A DNA stretch of 64,000 bases, from positions 2,852,001 through 2,916,000 of the forward strand of contig NZ_CP108549.1 in assembly GCF_036010325.1 (NCBI RefSeq), in the 5' to 3' direction. A program made the position numbers and the translations under genes. The notes under the pieces were generated by a model, which had not been told where the DNA came from, ran no database searches, and saw only the letters and a program-made list of their open reading frames with translations. The DNA comes from Streptomyces sp. NBC_01210. GTDB taxonomy: Bacteria > Actinomycetota > Actinomycetes > Streptomycetales > Streptomycetaceae. Shown one piece after another: positions 44,413 to 53,928 of this stretch. Positions within the stretch are counted from its first letter, which is position 1, and every line of letters starts with the position of its first letter.

Positions 44413-45540
44413 TCACACCCCGTCAGGAGCGTCCTGTGGGTCGATTCCCTGGGCGGCGAGCGCGCTGTTGCGGCGCACCGAGGACCAGAACGACCAGGCG
44501 ATCAGTACGACGCCGACCAGACCGGTGATGATCTCGTTGATCTGGTACTGGATGGTGACGAGCAGAATCACGGCGAGCGCGCCGATCGCGTAGTGCGCGC
44601 CGTGCTCCAGGTAGACGTAGTCGTCGAGGGTTCCCTGGCGGACCAGGTAGACCGTGAGCGAACGGACGTACATGGCGCCGATACCGAGGCCGAGCGCCAT
44701 CAGCACGATGTCGTTGGTGATGGCGAAGGCGCCGATGACACCGTCGAACGAGAAGGACGCGTCCAGGACCTCGAGGTAGAGGAACATGAAGAACGCGGCC
44801 TTGCCCGCCATCACAACGGCCGAGACCGGCTTGCCGGCCTTCTTGGCCTCTTCCTCGGCCTCGTGCTCGCGCTCCTCTTCCTCCTCGAGCCTGTTCTCGA
44901 AGAAGCCGGAGAGCCCGCCGACGACCAGATACGTGATCAGACCGGCGATACCGGAGATCAGCACCGTCTGGGCCTTGTCCGCGTGCCCGGCGTGCTGGTG
45001 GGCGTTGACGGCGAAGGTCATCGAGGTGACCAACAGCACGATCAGGGCGATGCAGACCGACAGCATGTCGACCTTGCCGAGCTTGGCCAGCGGCCGCTCC
45101 AGCCACGCCAGCCACTTGATGTCACGCTCCTCGAAGACGAAGTCGAGGAAGATCATCAGCAGGAACATACCGCCGAAGGCCGCGATCGACGGGTGCGCGT
45201 CGGTGACCAACTGCTCATAGCGTTCAGGCTGGTTGAACGCCAGGTCCACGGCCTCTAGCGGGCCCAGCTTGGCGCTGATGGCGACGATGACGACAGGGAA
45301 GACCAGTCGCATACCGAACACGGCGATGAGCACGCCGACCGTGAGGAAGATCTTCTGCCAGAAGGCACTCATCTTCTTCAGGATTCCGGCGTTGACCACC
45401 GCATTGTCGAAGGACAGCGAGATTTCGAGGATGGACAGGATCAGGACGACCCCGAACGCGGTCCACCCGCCGTAGAGCACCGCTGCGACCAGGCCGAGCG
45501 CGGTGACCGCGAACGACCAGCCGAAGGTTTTCAGAACCAC
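44413..45540 (-). CDS. DUF475 / TerC-like integral membrane protein
   Basis: A 375-residue protein with about nine helices. It carries the TerC signature ISLSFDNAVVNAGIL and a second, inverted DASFSFDGVIGAFAI, the paired acidic helices thought to bind metal ions. An acidic-basic loop (EEEEEREHEAEEEAKKAG) divides the two halves. TerC-type proteins are proposed metal exporters or scaffolds of the Ter system. GTG 45540 gives the start MVLKTFGWSF that I recall for streptomycete homologues; a GTG at 45579 is an alternative. Two TerD genes are upstream on the same strand. Confidence 0.88.
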   Translation of the reverse strand: MVLKTFGWSFAVTALGLVAAVLYGGWTAFGVVLILSILEISLSFDNAVVNAGILKKMSAFWQKIFLTVGVLIAVFGMRLVFPVVIVAISAKLGPLEAVDLAFNQPERYEQLVTDAHPSIAAFGGMFLLMIFLDFVFEERDIKWLAWLERPLAKLGKVDMLSVCIALIVLLVTSMTFAVNAHQHAGHADKAQTVLISGIAGLITYLVVGGLSGFFENRLEEEEEREHEAEEEAKKAGKPVSAVVMAGKAAFFMFLYLEVLDASFSFDGVIGAFAITNDIVLMALGLGIGAMYVRSLTVYLVRQGTLDDYVYLEHGAHYAIGALAVILLVTIQYQINEIITGLVGVVLIAWSFWSSVRRNSALAAQGIDPQDAPDGV

Positions 45541-45609
45541 TGGTACCCAATCGTGTAGTACGGGTCGCCCCCGCACCAAGTCCGGGTTTCCCCATTCCAG
45601 TGCGCGGCT

Positions 45610-46185
45610 TTACGAAACGTTGACCCCGAAGTCTAGAGCGATGCCTCGGAGCCCCGACGCGTACCCCTGCCCCACTGCACGGAACTTCCACTCGCCCCCG
45701 TAGCGGTAGAGCTCGCCGAAGATCATCGCGGTCTCGGTCGAGGCGTCCTCGCTCAGGTCGTAGCGGGCGAGCTCCTGGCCGTCCGCCTGATTGGCCACCC
45801 GGATGAAGGCGTTGCTGACCTGCCCGAACGTCTGGCCTCGGTTGTCGGCCTCATGGATGGAGACCGGGAAGACGATCTTGTCGACATGGTCCGGCACCTT
45901 GGAGAGGTCCACCAGCAGCGACTCGTCGTCGCCTTCGCCCTCGCCCGTGAGGTTGTCACCGGTGTGCTCGACGGAGCCGTCGGGGCTCTTGAGGTTGTTG
46001 TAGAAGACAAACCACTCGTCGCCGAGTACCCGGCCGGACTGGCAGAGCAGTGCGCTGGCATCGAGGTCGAAGGGCGCTCCGGTGGTGGAGCGCGCGTCCC
46101 AGCCGAGCCCTACCAGCACCTGCGTGAGGTTCGGTGCGGCCTTGGAGAGGGAGACATTGCCTCCCTTGGCGAGCGTGACGCCCAT
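45610..46185 (-). CDS. TerD-family Ca2+-binding stress protein
   Basis: A 191-residue TerD protein: [57 protein letters not shown], then [19 protein letters not shown], with the acidic Ca2+-binding residues intact, and [12 protein letters not shown] near the end. It is full length. ATG 46185 has GGAGGACC 7-8 nt upstream. It lies between a hairpin (46261) and the DUF475 gene, which begins 69 bp beyond its stop, so those two may be cotranscribed. It is a paralogue of the next upstream gene, with most positions identical. Confidence 0.93.
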   Translation of the reverse strand: MGVTLAKGGNVSLSKAAPNLTQVLVGLGWDARSTTGAPFDLDASALLCQSGRVLGDEWFVFYNNLKSPDGSVEHTGDNLTGEGEGDDESLLVDLSKVPDHVDKIVFPVSIHEADNRGQTFGQVSNAFIRVANQADGQELARYDLSEDASTETAMIFGELYRYGGEWKFRAVGQGYASGLRGIALDFGVNVS

Positions 46186-46260
46186 GATCGTGGGTCCTCC
46201 CCTGGATGACGTGTTGCGAGGTTCTGCGGGTTTCGCGGTTCTGCGGGTGTTCAGGCACGT

Positions 46261-46290
46261 CCGGCGCCGCACGGAGATGTGCGGCGCCGG
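46261..46290 (-). terminator. perfect hairpin between two terD genes
   Basis: Arms CCGGCGCCGCAC and GTGCGGCGCCGG (12 bp, perfect) enclose a 6-nt loop 19 nt after the stop of the upstream terD gene. Confidence 0.85.
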
Positions 46291-46309
46291 AAGCGGAGAT
46301 GCTGCTGGC

Positions 46310-46885
46310 TCAGACGTTCACACCGAAGTCCTGCGCGATACCGCGCAGGCCTGAGGCGTACCCCTGGCCGATGGCACGGAACTTCCACTCCGCGCCGTTG
46401 CGGTAGAGCTCGCCGAAGACCATCGCGGTCTCGGTCGAGGCGTCCTCGCTCAGGTCGTAGCGGGCCAGTTCGTTGTTGTCGGCCTGGTTGACGACGCGGA
46501 TGAACGCGTTGCGCACCTGGCCGAAGGACTGCTGGCGGCTCTCGGCCTCGTAGATCGAGACCGGGAACACGATCTTGTCGACGTCGGCGGGCACCGAGGC
46601 GAGGTTGACCTTGATCTGCTCGTCGTCTCCCTCGCCCTCACCCGTGAGGTTGTCGCCGGTGTGCTCGACAGAGCCGTCGGGGCTCTTGAGGTTGTTGAAG
46701 AAGACGAAGTTGCCGTCGTTGGCGACCTTGCCCTCGGCGTTGGTCAGCAGGGCGCTGGCGTCGAGGTCGAAGTCGGTGCCGGTGGTGCTGCGTGCGTCCC
46801 AGCCCAGGCCCACGGTGACCGCGGTCAGGTTGGGCGCGGCCTTGGTCAGCGAGACGTTGCCGCCCTTGCTGAGGCTGACTCCCAC
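46310..46885 (-). CDS. TerD-family Ca2+-binding stress protein
   Basis: A 191-residue TerD protein: [55 protein letters not shown], then [15 protein letters not shown] and [19 protein letters not shown]. The Ca2+ ligands are conserved. GTG 46885 was chosen: GGAGG lies 5 nt upstream and the length then equals the paralogue at 45610. The two genes are separated by a terminator, so their expression can be uncoupled. An ECF-like motif lies upstream near 46942-46969. Confidence 0.93.
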   Translation of the reverse strand: MGVSLSKGGNVSLTKAAPNLTAVTVGLGWDARSTTGTDFDLDASALLTNAEGKVANDGNFVFFNNLKSPDGSVEHTGDNLTGEGEGDDEQIKVNLASVPADVDKIVFPVSIYEAESRQQSFGQVRNAFIRVVNQADNNELARYDLSEDASTETAMVFGELYRNGAEWKFRAIGQGYASGLRGIAQDFGVNV

Positions 46886-47008
46886 GAGTCCCTCCATTGG
46901 TTTTCAGGGGCAGCGCCCCCGTAGTGCGTTGGTATCGGATCAACGAATGGATCCTAGTGACCGGTTCCCGCGCAAAACACCCTTTGGCGCGGGAGGTCGC
47001 CCGATGAA

Positions 47009-47467
47009 TCAGAGGGTGTCCAGCGCCTTGATGTACTCGTTCAGATCGCGGGCGTCCGGCAGGCCGTTCACGACGGTCCAGCGGACCACGCCCTCCTTGT
47101 CGATGATGAAGGTTCCGCGCACGGCGCATCCCTTCTCCTCGTCGAAGACGCCGTACGCACGCGAGGTCTCGCCGTGCGGCCAGAAGTCCGAGAGCAGCGG
47201 GTACTCGAGGCCCTCCTGCTCGGCGAAGACGCGCAGCGTGTGGATCGAGTCGTTGGAGACCGCGAGCAGCTGGGTGTCGTCGTTGACGAACGAGGGCAGT
47301 TCGTCACGGAGCGCGCAGAGCTCGCCCGTGCACACACCGGTGAACGCGAAGGGATAGAAGAGGAGCACCACGTTCTTCTCGCCGCGGAAGTCGGCGAGCC
47401 GCACGGTCCGGCCGTGGTTGTCCTTCAGCTCGAAATCCGGGGCCTTGGTGCCGACCTCGATCGCCAT
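47009..47467 (-). CDS. peroxiredoxin (AhpE/BCP type)
   Basis: A 152-residue cytoplasmic peroxiredoxin that reduces hydroperoxides. The active site is YPFAFTGVCTGELCALRD with peroxidatic Cys46. A second Cys five residues later (Cys51) has the BCP/PrxQ spacing for a resolving cysteine, while the overall length and FDEEKGCAVRGTFIID resemble mycobacterial AhpE. It begins MAIEVGTKAPDFELKDNHG. GGAAGC-like pairing lies before the ATG at 47467. It is followed by the ter genes, and S. coelicolor keeps a comparable gene order. Confidence 0.93.
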   Translation of the reverse strand: MAIEVGTKAPDFELKDNHGRTVRLADFRGEKNVVLLFYPFAFTGVCTGELCALRDELPSFVNDDTQLLAVSNDSIHTLRVFAEQEGLEYPLLSDFWPHGETSRAYGVFDEEKGCAVRGTFIIDKEGVVRWTVVNGLPDARDLNEYIKALDTL

Positions 47468-47534
47468 GACGGTGCTTCCCTTCGCTGAGCCGAGCCGGGT
47501 GGTCCGTTCGGGTGGTGTCCACCCTACGCAGAGA

Positions 47535-47560
47535 CCCCCGCCGACATATGTCGACGGGGG
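47535..47560 (-). terminator. terminator of the DUF3052 gene
   Basis: CCCCCGCCGACA-TATGTCGACGGGGG-type stem with one mismatch, 26 bp in total, 19 nt beyond the DUF3052 stop and before the peroxiredoxin start. Confidence 0.82.
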
Positions 47561-47578
47561 CCTTCGGGCGTTGGGCGC

Positions 47579-48007
47579 TCAGCGCTTGGACTTGGGTGCG
47601 CTCAGCCGGGTGCCCGACCAGTCCTTGCCCGCGTTGATGCTCTTGGTCTGGGAAAGACCGGAGGTCTGCGCGGCTTCGTTGATGTCGCTCGGCTCGATGT
47701 AACCGTCCCTGCCGGTCTTCGGCGTAAGCAACCAGATGTCGCCGCCCTCGTCGAGCAGGCCGATGGCGTCCACCAGCGCGTCCGTAAGGTCGCCGTCGTC
47801 GTCACGGAACCAGAGCACGACGACGTCTGCGACGTCCTCGTAGTCCTCATCGACGAGTTCCTGGCCGATTACAGCCTCGATGCCCTCACGGAGTTCCTGC
47901 TCGACGTCATCGTCGTAGCCGATCTCCTGGACCACCTGTCCGGGCTCGAACCCCAGCCTGACGGCCGGGTTGGTCCGCTCCTCCGCGTGGTCCGCGGTCG
48001 CGCTCAC
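47579..48007 (-). CDS. DUF3052 family protein
   Basis: A 142-residue acidic protein of the actinobacterial DUF3052 family. Conserved stretches are LGFEPGQVVQEIGYDDDVE, VVVLWFRDDDGDLTDALVDA and DIWLLTPKTGRDGYIEPSDI. The core resembles a nucleotide-binding or methyltransferase-like Rossmann strand set, but no function is established. GTG 48007 has AGGAGG 7 nt upstream. It is divergent from aceE, an arrangement that is conserved in Streptomyces as far as I recall. Confidence 0.9.
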   Translation of the reverse strand: MSATADHAEERTNPAVRLGFEPGQVVQEIGYDDDVEQELREGIEAVIGQELVDEDYEDVADVVVLWFRDDDGDLTDALVDAIGLLDEGGDIWLLTPKTGRDGYIEPSDINEAAQTSGLSQTKSINAGKDWSGTRLSAPKSKR

Positions 48008-48464
48008 GGCTTGCCTCCTGATCATGTTTGGAAAATGCTGCAGCCCCGCGCGTGCGCGTGGCGTTGGCCGTAGTCCACACGGGCGGGACCGATCGCGCAA
48101 GTACCCGGCCGTGCAGACCGCCGAAACGGTGACGTTTGGGGCCGTCTCGACGCAACTCCAGGCACGCTCGGGCCCCTCTCATTGTGCTTGCCACACCATT
48201 CGACCATCTTTACGGCTTTTCCTCGCTTCGGTGCGCCCATCGGAGCCGAACAGCCGACCCAAACACATCGACGGCTTGGGCGTAAGGTTGCGATTTGCCC
48301 GAACCCGGAACCGTGGTTCGGGCCGGATGTCTCCGAGAACACGGGTTACCCCTCGGTAGAGATGACGTTTGCCCCGCCGCGGTACACGATGGAGCGGTGC
48401 GACAACGCGCAGACATCCCGTACGTCCCGTAGAGGCAGTGCCCCCCGAACAGCGAAGGAATAGC
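48008..48464. other. divergent regulatory region between DUF3052 and aceE genes
   Basis: A 457-bp non-coding stretch. It holds a hairpin CCCGAACC / GGTTCGGG (48298-48322) and the aceE leader ending AGCGAAGGAATAGC. No protein-coding frame is convincing. The hairpin may be an operator or structured leader for pyruvate dehydrogenase control, which is inference. Confidence 0.5.
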
Positions 48465-51197
48465 GTGGCTTCCGGATCCGATCGCAATCCGATCATCATT
48501 GGCGGCCTTCCCAGTCAGGTCCCGGACTTCGATCCTGAAGAGACCCAGGAGTGGCTGGACTCCCTCGACGCCGCCGTCGACGAGCGGGGCCGGGAGCGCG
48601 CCCGCTACCTGATGCTCCGCCTGATCGAGCGTGCCCGCGAGAGGCGCGTGGCCGTGCCCGAGATGCGCAGCACGGACTACGTCAACACCATCGCCACCAA
48701 GGACGAGCCGTTCTTCCCCGGCAACGAGGAGATCGAGCGCAAGATCCTCAACGCGACCCGCTGGAACGCCGCGGTGATGGTCTCCCGTGCGCAGCGCCCG
48801 GGCATCGGCGTCGGCGGGCACATCGCCACCTTCGCCTCCTCCGCGTCCCTCTACGACGTCGGCTTCAACCACTTCTTCCGCGGCAAGGACGAGGGCGACG
48901 GCGGCGACCAGATCTTCTTCCAGGGCCACGCGTCGCCCGGCATCTACGCCCGCGCGTTCCTGCTGGACCGGCTCAACGAGACCCAGCTCGACGCCTTCCG
49001 CCAGGAGAAGTCCAAGTTCCCGAACGGCCTGTCCAGCTACCCGCACCCGCGGCTGATGCCGGACTTCTGGGAGTTCCCGACCGTCTCGATGGGCCTCGGC
49101 CCGCTCGGCGCGATCTACCAGGCTCGGATGAACCGCTACATGGAGGCGCGCGGCATCGCGGACACCTCCAAGTCACACGTGTGGGCGTTCCTCGGCGACG
49201 GCGAGATGGACGAGCCCGAGTCGCTCGGCCAGCTCTCCATCGCCGCCCGTGAGGGCCTGGACAACCTGACCTTCGTCGTCAACTGCAACCTGCAGCGCCT
49301 CGACGGCCCCGTACGCGGCAACGGCAAGATCATCCAGGAGCTGGAGTCCCAGTTCCGCGGCGCCGGCTGGAACGTCATCAAGCTGGTCTGGGACCGCTCC
49401 TGGGACCCGCTGCTCGCGCAGGACCGCGACGGCATCCTGGTGAACAAGCTGAACACCACGCCGGACGGCCAGTTCCAGACGTACGCCACCGAGACCGGCG
49501 CGTACATCCGTGAGCACTTCTTCGGCAGCGACCAGCGGCTGCGCAAGATGGTCGAGGGCATGACCGACGAGCGGATCCTGCACCTGGGACGCGGCGGTCA
49601 CGACCACAAGAAGGTCTACGCGGCATACACGGCGGCCAAGGAGCACAAGGGCCAGCCGACGGTGATCCTCGCGCAGACGATCAAGGGCTGGACGCTGGGT
49701 CCGAACTTCGAGGGCCGCAACGCGACCCACCAGATGAAGAAGCTGACGGTCGACGACCTCAAGCGCTTCCGCGACCGGCTGCACCTCCCGATCACGGACA
49801 AGCAGCTGGAGAGCGGCGCGCCGCCGTACTACCACCCGGGCCGGAACTCCGAAGAGATCCAGTACATGCACGACCACCGCAAGGCGTGCGGCGGCTATGT
49901 GCCGACCCGTGTGGTGCGCGCCAAGCCGCTGGCCCTGCCGGAGGACAAGACCTACGCCGCCGCCAAGAAGGGCTCGGGACAGCAGTCGATCGCCACGACC
50001 ATGGCGTTCGTCCGCATCCTGAAGGACCTGATGCGGGACAAGGAGATCGGCAAGCGTTTCGTGCTGATCGCCCCCGACGAGTACCGCACCTTCGGTATGG
50101 ACGCGTTCTTCCCGAGCGCCAAGATCTACAACCCGCTGGGCCAGCAGTACGAAGCGGTGGACCGCGAGCTGCTGCTCGCCTACAAGGAGTCACCGACCGG
50201 CCAGATGCTGCACGACGGCATCTCCGAGGCCGGCTGCACGGCATCGCTGATCGCCGCCGGTTCGGCGTACGCCACGCACGGCGAGCCGCTGATCCCGGTC
50301 TATGTCTTCTACTCGATGTTCGGTTTCCAGCGGACCGGCGACCAGTTCTGGCAGATGGCCGACCAGCTCGCGCGCGGCTTTGTGCTGGGTGCGACCGCGG
50401 GGCGTACGACTCTGACCGGTGAGGGTCTGCAGCACGCGGACGGCCACTCACAGCTGCTCGCCTCGACCAACCCGGGCTGTGTCGCGTACGACCCGGCCTT
50501 CGGCTACGAGATCGCGCACATCGTCAAGGACGGTCTGCGCCGGATGTACGGCCCGGACAGCGAGGACGTCTTCTACTACCTCACCGTCTACAACGAGCCG
50601 ATCCAGCACCCGGCGGAGCCCGCCGATGTCGACGTCGACGGCATCCTCAAGGGCATCTACCGCTTCAAGGCGGGCGAGGCCGGTGCGATCCCCGCGCAGA
50701 TCATGGCGTCCGGTGTGGCCGTGCCGTGGGCGGTCGAGGCTCAGCGGATCCTCGCCGAGGAGTGGAACGTCAAGGCCGACGTCTGGTCGGCGACGTCGTG
50801 GAACGAGCTGCGCCGTGAGGCCGTCGACGCGGAGCGGCACAATCTGCTCCACCCCGAGGAGGAGCAGCGCGTCCCGTACGTCACGCAGAAGCTGCAGAGC
50901 TCCGAGGGCCCGTTCGTGGCGGTCTCGGACTGGATGCGCTCGGTCCCTGACCAGATCTCGCGCTGGGTGCCCGGCACGTACCAGTCGCTGGGCGCGGACG
51001 GCTTCGGCTTCGCGGACACGCGTGGTGCGGCCCGTCGGTTCTTCCACATCGACGCGCAGTCGATCGTGCTCGCGGTGCTCACCGAGCTCGCGCGGGACGG
51101 CAAGGTCGACCGCTCGGTGCTGAAGCAGGCCGTGGACCGTTACCAGCTGCTGGATGTGGCGGCGGCGGACCCGGGCGCGGCCGGCGGCGACGCGTAA
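48465..51197 (+). CDS. aceE: pyruvate dehydrogenase E1 component, homodimeric
   Basis: A 910-residue thiamine-diphosphate enzyme that decarboxylates pyruvate and acetylates the lipoyl domain of E2. It starts [18 protein letters not shown] and shows the homodimeric-type N-terminus [12 protein letters not shown]. The ThDP/Mg motif is [15 protein letters not shown] with [16 protein letters not shown]. The transketolase pyrimidine region has [17 protein letters not shown]. The length matches AceE of E. coli and actinobacteria, with no truncation. GTG 48465 has GAAGGAA 4-9 nt upstream; the open frame to the left is not used. A 12-bp-stem terminator follows. The protein supplies acetyl-CoA, linking it to the fatty-acid genes 10 kb away. 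Confidence 0.96.
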   Translation: MASGSDRNPIIIGGLPSQVPDFDPEETQEWLDSLDAAVDERGRERARYLMLRLIERARERRVAVPEMRSTDYVNTIATKDEPFFPGNEEIERKILNATRWNAAVMVSRAQRPGIGVGGHIATFASSASLYDVGFNHFFRGKDEGDGGDQIFFQGHASPGIYARAFLLDRLNETQLDAFRQEKSKFPNGLSSYPHPRLMPDFWEFPTVSMGLGPLGAIYQARMNRYMEARGIADTSKSHVWAFLGDGEMDEPESLGQLSIAAREGLDNLTFVVNCNLQRLDGPVRGNGKIIQELESQFRGAGWNVIKLVWDRSWDPLLAQDRDGILVNKLNTTPDGQFQTYATETGAYIREHFFGSDQRLRKMVEGMTDERILHLGRGGHDHKKVYAAYTAAKEHKGQPTVILAQTIKGWTLGPNFEGRNATHQMKKLTVDDLKRFRDRLHLPITDKQLESGAPPYYHPGRNSEEIQYMHDHRKACGGYVPTRVVRAKPLALPEDKTYAAAKKGSGQQSIATTMAFVRILKDLMRDKEIGKRFVLIAPDEYRTFGMDAFFPSAKIYNPLGQQYEAVDRELLLAYKESPTGQMLHDGISEAGCTASLIAAGSAYATHGEPLIPVYVFYSMFGFQRTGDQFWQMADQLARGFVLGATAGRTTLTGEGLQHADGHSQLLASTNPGCVAYDPAFGYEIAHIVKDGLRRMYGPDSEDVFYYLTVYNEPIQHPAEPADVDVDGILKGIYRFKAGEAGAIPAQIMASGVAVPWAVEAQRILAEEWNVKADVWSATSWNELRREAVDAERHNLLHPEEEQRVPYVTQKLQSSEGPFVAVSDWMRSVPDQISRWVPGTYQSLGADGFGFADTRGAARRFFHIDAQSIVLAVLTELARDGKVDRSVLKQAVDRYQLLDVAAADPGAAGGDA

Positions 51198-51211
51198 GCA
51201 CATGGCTGGGT

Positions 51212-51248
51212 GAAGGGCGGCGGGACCCTTGGGGCTCCGCCGCCCTTC
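51212..51248 (+). terminator. terminator after aceE
   Basis: Perfect 12-bp arms GAAGGGCGGCGG and CCGCCGCCCTTC with a 13-nt loop, 14 nt after the aceE stop. Confidence 0.88.
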
Positions 51249-51289
51249 ACATCGGGGGTCCGGGGCCGTCCCCCGGAAAAGCACAGCCC

Positions 51290-51295
51290 TACGAT
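51290..51295 (+). promoter_or_regulatory. -10 box, probable leaderless transcript
   Basis: TACGAT followed by exactly 7 nt and ATG at 51303. No ribosome-binding site is present. Confidence 0.6.
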
Positions 51296-51302
51296 GCCTG
51301 GC

Positions 51303-52295
51303 ATGAAGCAGCGAACAGCGCAGGTCCGGTGGGAAGAGCGCATGCAGACCCCCCTGCTTGCGCTGGCCCTGGCGTTCGCCGTCGCCTATGCCATACCGAT
51401 CGTGACGCCCGACGCGAAGAGCTGGGTGCACACGGTCTGCATGGTCACCGAGTGGGTGGTGTGGGGCTCCTTCGCCGTCGACTACCTCGTGCGGCTGACG
51501 CTGGCGCCCGGCAAGATGCTGTTCGTACGCAGCCATCCGCTGGATCTGATCGCGGTGCTGCTGCCGCTGGTGCAGCCACTGCGGCTGCTGCGGGTCGTCT
51601 CCACGCTGCTGCTGGTGGGCCGGCGGGCCAGGATGGCGCCGCAGATCACGCTGACGACGTATGTCGGTGGCGCGGTGGTGGGGCTGATGATGTTCGGCTC
51701 GCTGGCCGTGCTCCATGTGGAGCGGGACGCGCCGGACGGGAACATCAAGACGCTGGGCGACGCGGTGTGGTGGTCGTTTACGACGATGACGACGGTCGGG
51801 TACGGCGATCACGCGCCGACGACCGGTCTGGGGCGGGTGCTCGCGGTCGGACTGATGCTCGCGGGGATCGCCCTGCTCGGTGTCGTAACCGCCAATATCG
51901 CGGCGTGGTTCATCTCCCGCTTCGAGCGGGACGACGCGGAGGAGCGCCGGCAGACGGCGCTGCTCGAAGCGCTGACCGCGGAGATCAGGCAGCTGCGGGC
52001 GGAGATCGGGCGGCTTTCGGGCGCGGCGGAGCCCGTTCCCGACGTGCTGTCGGGCCCGGCGGAACCCAGGCCCGGCGCGCTGCCGGGCGCAGCGGAACTC
52101 CGGCGCGACGTGCTGCCCGGCGCGGCAGAACCCGTTCCCGACCCGCTGCCCGGCGCAGCAGAACCCGTTCCCGACCCGCTGCCGGGCGCGGCAGAACCCG
52201 TTCCCGACCCGCTGCCGGGCGCGGCAGAGCCCGTTCCCGGCACGCTGCCGGTGCAGGAGGGCGTTGCTGCCGCGCCCGACAAGTCGGCGATCTGA
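51303..52295 (+). CDS. voltage-gated K+ channel-like protein with repetitive tail
   Basis: A 330-residue tetrameric-channel subunit. Helices S1-S4 precede the pore; S4 carries LRLLRVVSTLLLVGRRAR. The pore loop is WSFTTMTTVGYGDHAP, so the selectivity filter TVGYGD is intact and K+-selective. S6 is VLAVGLMLAGIALLGVVTANI. After a coiled-coil-like segment (ERRQTALLEALTAEI) come seven 11-residue units (GAAEPVPDPLP type), encoded by 33-bp repeats. The start at ATG 51303 fits a leaderless transcript; ATG 51294 is in frame but inside the -10. It probably sets membrane potential. Confidence 0.9.
   Translation: MKQRTAQVRWEERMQTPLLALALAFAVAYAIPIVTPDAKSWVHTVCMVTEWVVWGSFAVDYLVRLTLAPGKMLFVRSHPLDLIAVLLPLVQPLRLLRVVSTLLLVGRRARMAPQITLTTYVGGAVVGLMMFGSLAVLHVERDAPDGNIKTLGDAVWWSFTTMTTVGYGDHAPTTGLGRVLAVGLMLAGIALLGVVTANIAAWFISRFERDDAEERRQTALLEALTAEIRQLRAEIGRLSGAAEPVPDVLSGPAEPRPGALPGAAELRRDVLPGAAEPVPDPLPGAAEPVPDPLPGAAEPVPDPLPGAAEPVPGTLPVQEGVAAAPDKSAI
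52020..52250. repeat. 33-bp in-frame tandem repeat, 7 units
   Basis: Seven 33-bp units encode the Ala/Pro/Glu-rich tail of the channel protein. The fourth to sixth units are nearly identical; the outer ones are diverged. Confidence 0.9.
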
Positions 52296-52383
52296 GCGGT
52301 CACTTCGGCGGTCCGGTTTCCCCGGCCGCCCGGGGGCAGGTCCGTCCCGAGGCCGGGGTCGTCCTGCTGCCCTGGGGCAGCCG

Positions 52384-52689
52384 TCAGAACATGCCGTTGC
52401 CCATGGCTGACGCTCCTGCCAGCCAGACGATCGCCAGCACGGTGTCAATGGCACCGAGCACGACGCCGACCAGTGCCGGAACCGGCTGTGCGCCGTTCCA
52501 GCGGCGTCCCATGCCGAGCCAGCCGCAGACGATCGCGATCGGGCCGAGGATGATTCCCAGCACGAAGAATCCCGCGATCGCGCAGATCAGCCCGATGATT
52601 CCGAGTACCGCGCGGTCCGGCCCACTCCGCGACCACGTCCGGCCGCGTGAGCGAGGGTGCTTGCGCGTGGTGTGTCCGAAGCCCGCCAT
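52384..52689 (-). CDS. small two-helix membrane protein (DUF4190-like)
   Basis: A 101-residue membrane protein with a basic N-terminus (HTTRKHPRSRGRTW). Two helices follow, AVLGIIGLICAIAGFFVLGIILGPIAIVCGWLGMG (split in two) and LVGVVLGAIDTVLAIVWLAG. The pattern of alternating Gly/Ile and the GWLGMG turn are typical of DUF4190 proteins, which have no known function. ATG 52689 has GGGAG 5 nt upstream. Confidence 0.78.
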   Translation of the reverse strand: MAGFGHTTRKHPRSRGRTWSRSGPDRAVLGIIGLICAIAGFFVLGIILGPIAIVCGWLGMGRRWNGAQPVPALVGVVLGAIDTVLAIVWLAGASAMGNGMF

Positions 52690-52740
52690 CATCACTCCCT
52701 GAGGTTGTCGAATCGGGGCCCGGACTGCGGGTACCCCGGT

Positions 52741-53112
52741 TCAGCGCTCCCAGACCTTGAAGGCCCTGATCCGATACGGGGATTGGGGCAACCAGGTGCC
52801 GCCGCCCGGGTAGGTCTCGAACTCGCCCGTCTCCTCGCACTCGGCCGACTGGTACGTGGTGACGGGCCGCCCGGTCCGGTTGGCCAGCGCCTCTGCCGTG
52901 GTGCCGGGCGGCAGCGGGACACAGCTCTCGATATCGGTGCCCGAGAGCTCATGGACCTGGCGTACGCCCTTGAAGTTCCCCTTCTCCCAGAGGCAGAGCT
53001 GGCCCGCCGCGCACTCCCCGAGGCGTGGCGGCGCGGCGGCGACAGTGGCCGCTGCCGTCTGCGGCGCCAGTACTGCTGCGGCCAGGAATCCGGCCGTGAC
53101 GATCTTGCGCAT
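52741..53112 (-). CDS. secreted peptidase-inhibitor-like protein (family I36)
   Basis: A 123-residue exported protein. Residues 1-28 are a signal peptide (MRKIVTAGFLAAAVLAPQ, then AAAA). The mature part has GQLCLWEKGNFKGVRQVHEL, resembling the beta-gamma-crystallin-like SMPI fold of the I36 metalloproteinase-inhibitor family, with four to five Cys for disulfides (ECAAGQLC, ESCVPLP, AECEETG). Whether it inhibits a protease is not shown by sequence. ATG 53112 is used; an in-frame TTG just upstream is an alternative. Confidence 0.85.
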   Translation of the reverse strand: MRKIVTAGFLAAAVLAPQTAAATVAAAPPRLGECAAGQLCLWEKGNFKGVRQVHELSGTDIESCVPLPPGTTAEALANRTGRPVTTYQSAECEETGEFETYPGGGTWLPQSPYRIRAFKVWER

Positions 53113-53210
53113 ATCGGTCAACCCCCGTGTCGTACGGATCACTTGACCGCACCCTGACCTGCGCTCGGCCCGTGGGGGAAGAGGGGCCCGAGCAGATCAC
53201 CCGGATAGGC

Positions 53211-53244
53211 GACAGCCCCGCCGGGCGGGCCCGGCGGGGCTGTC
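53211..53244 (-). terminator. strong terminator downstream of the MFS remnant
   Basis: Perfect 15-bp arms GACAGCCCCGCCGGG and CCCGGCGGGGCTGTC with a 4-nt loop. On the minus strand it follows the stop of the truncated MFS gene by about 30 nt. Confidence 0.88.
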
Positions 53245-53273
53245 GTACGCATGCGGTTGACGCGCGCTCGCCG

Positions 53274-53530
53274 TCAGATGTGGGCCGCGCCCGCACCCGC
53301 CTCGGCGTTCGCGCCACGCTTGGTCAGCAGCGCGACGAAGACCGCGACGACCGCCACACCCGCGGCGACCAGGCAGGCCAGGCCCATGCCGGAGATAAAC
53401 GTGCCGTGCGCGACGCCGACGATCTTCTCGGCGATGGCGGGCATCGGCAGACTACCGGTGTCGGTCGACAGGGTCGACATGCCGAACATGGCGACCGCCG
53501 TGGGCACCATCAGGACCGTGCCCGCGGCGA
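53274..53530 (-). pseudogene. MFS transporter, C-terminal remnant
   Basis: About 80-85 residues in frame to a stop at 53274 look like the last two helices of a DHA2-type MFS exporter: GTVLMVPTAVAMFGMST and ISGMGLACLVAAGVAVVAVFVALLTKR. Everything upstream is gone; at about 53530-53545 it meets a TetR remnant on the other strand. The original terminator is still present. Confidence 0.78.
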
Positions 53531-53539
53531 GCGGCTGCG

Positions 53540-53774
53540 CCGCTCCACCGAGCTGGAGGAGGAGATCGCCCAACTGGTCGCCGAGCGCGAGGGACTTGAC
53601 GTGGACACGGACCCGAGGCCGCGGATCGTGGTCGCCTCGTTCAGCGGGGTGATGCGGGTGACCGGCCGGCTCTGGAGTCAGGGCGAGGACGCCGGCACGG
53701 AGGCGATCCGGGGGCTCACGGAGGCATATCTGGACCACCTCGGGCCCGCGCTCGCCGCGAACTGGCGTAAGTAG
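53540..53774 (+). pseudogene. TetR-family regulator, C-terminal remnant
   Basis: About 75 residues in frame to TAG 53772-53774: LRRSTELEEEIAQLVAEREG and IVVASFSGVMRVTGRLW, ending YLDHLGPALAANWRK. This matches the C-terminal third of TetR proteins with a TetR_C-type domain. The HTH and start are missing. It lies back to back with the MFS remnant. Confidence 0.75.
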
Positions 53775-53914
53775 CGTAAGCAGTACATAAAAGCGGACCG
53801 CAAAACGCACCGGAGCGTACGCCCCAGGCGCACGGAATGTGACGGCCTTCCCCTCTTTCCGCGCGGAACACGTGATCTCCCTCACGGTCTTCGCGAGGCC
53901 CCTCGCGCGTCTCC

Positions 53915-53920
53915 TAGGGT
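53915..53920 (+). promoter_or_regulatory. -10 box upstream of DUF1023 gene
   Basis: TAGGGT followed by 8 nt and GTG 53929. No ribosome-binding site is visible. Confidence 0.4.
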
Positions 53921-53928
53921 GTCCCGCA

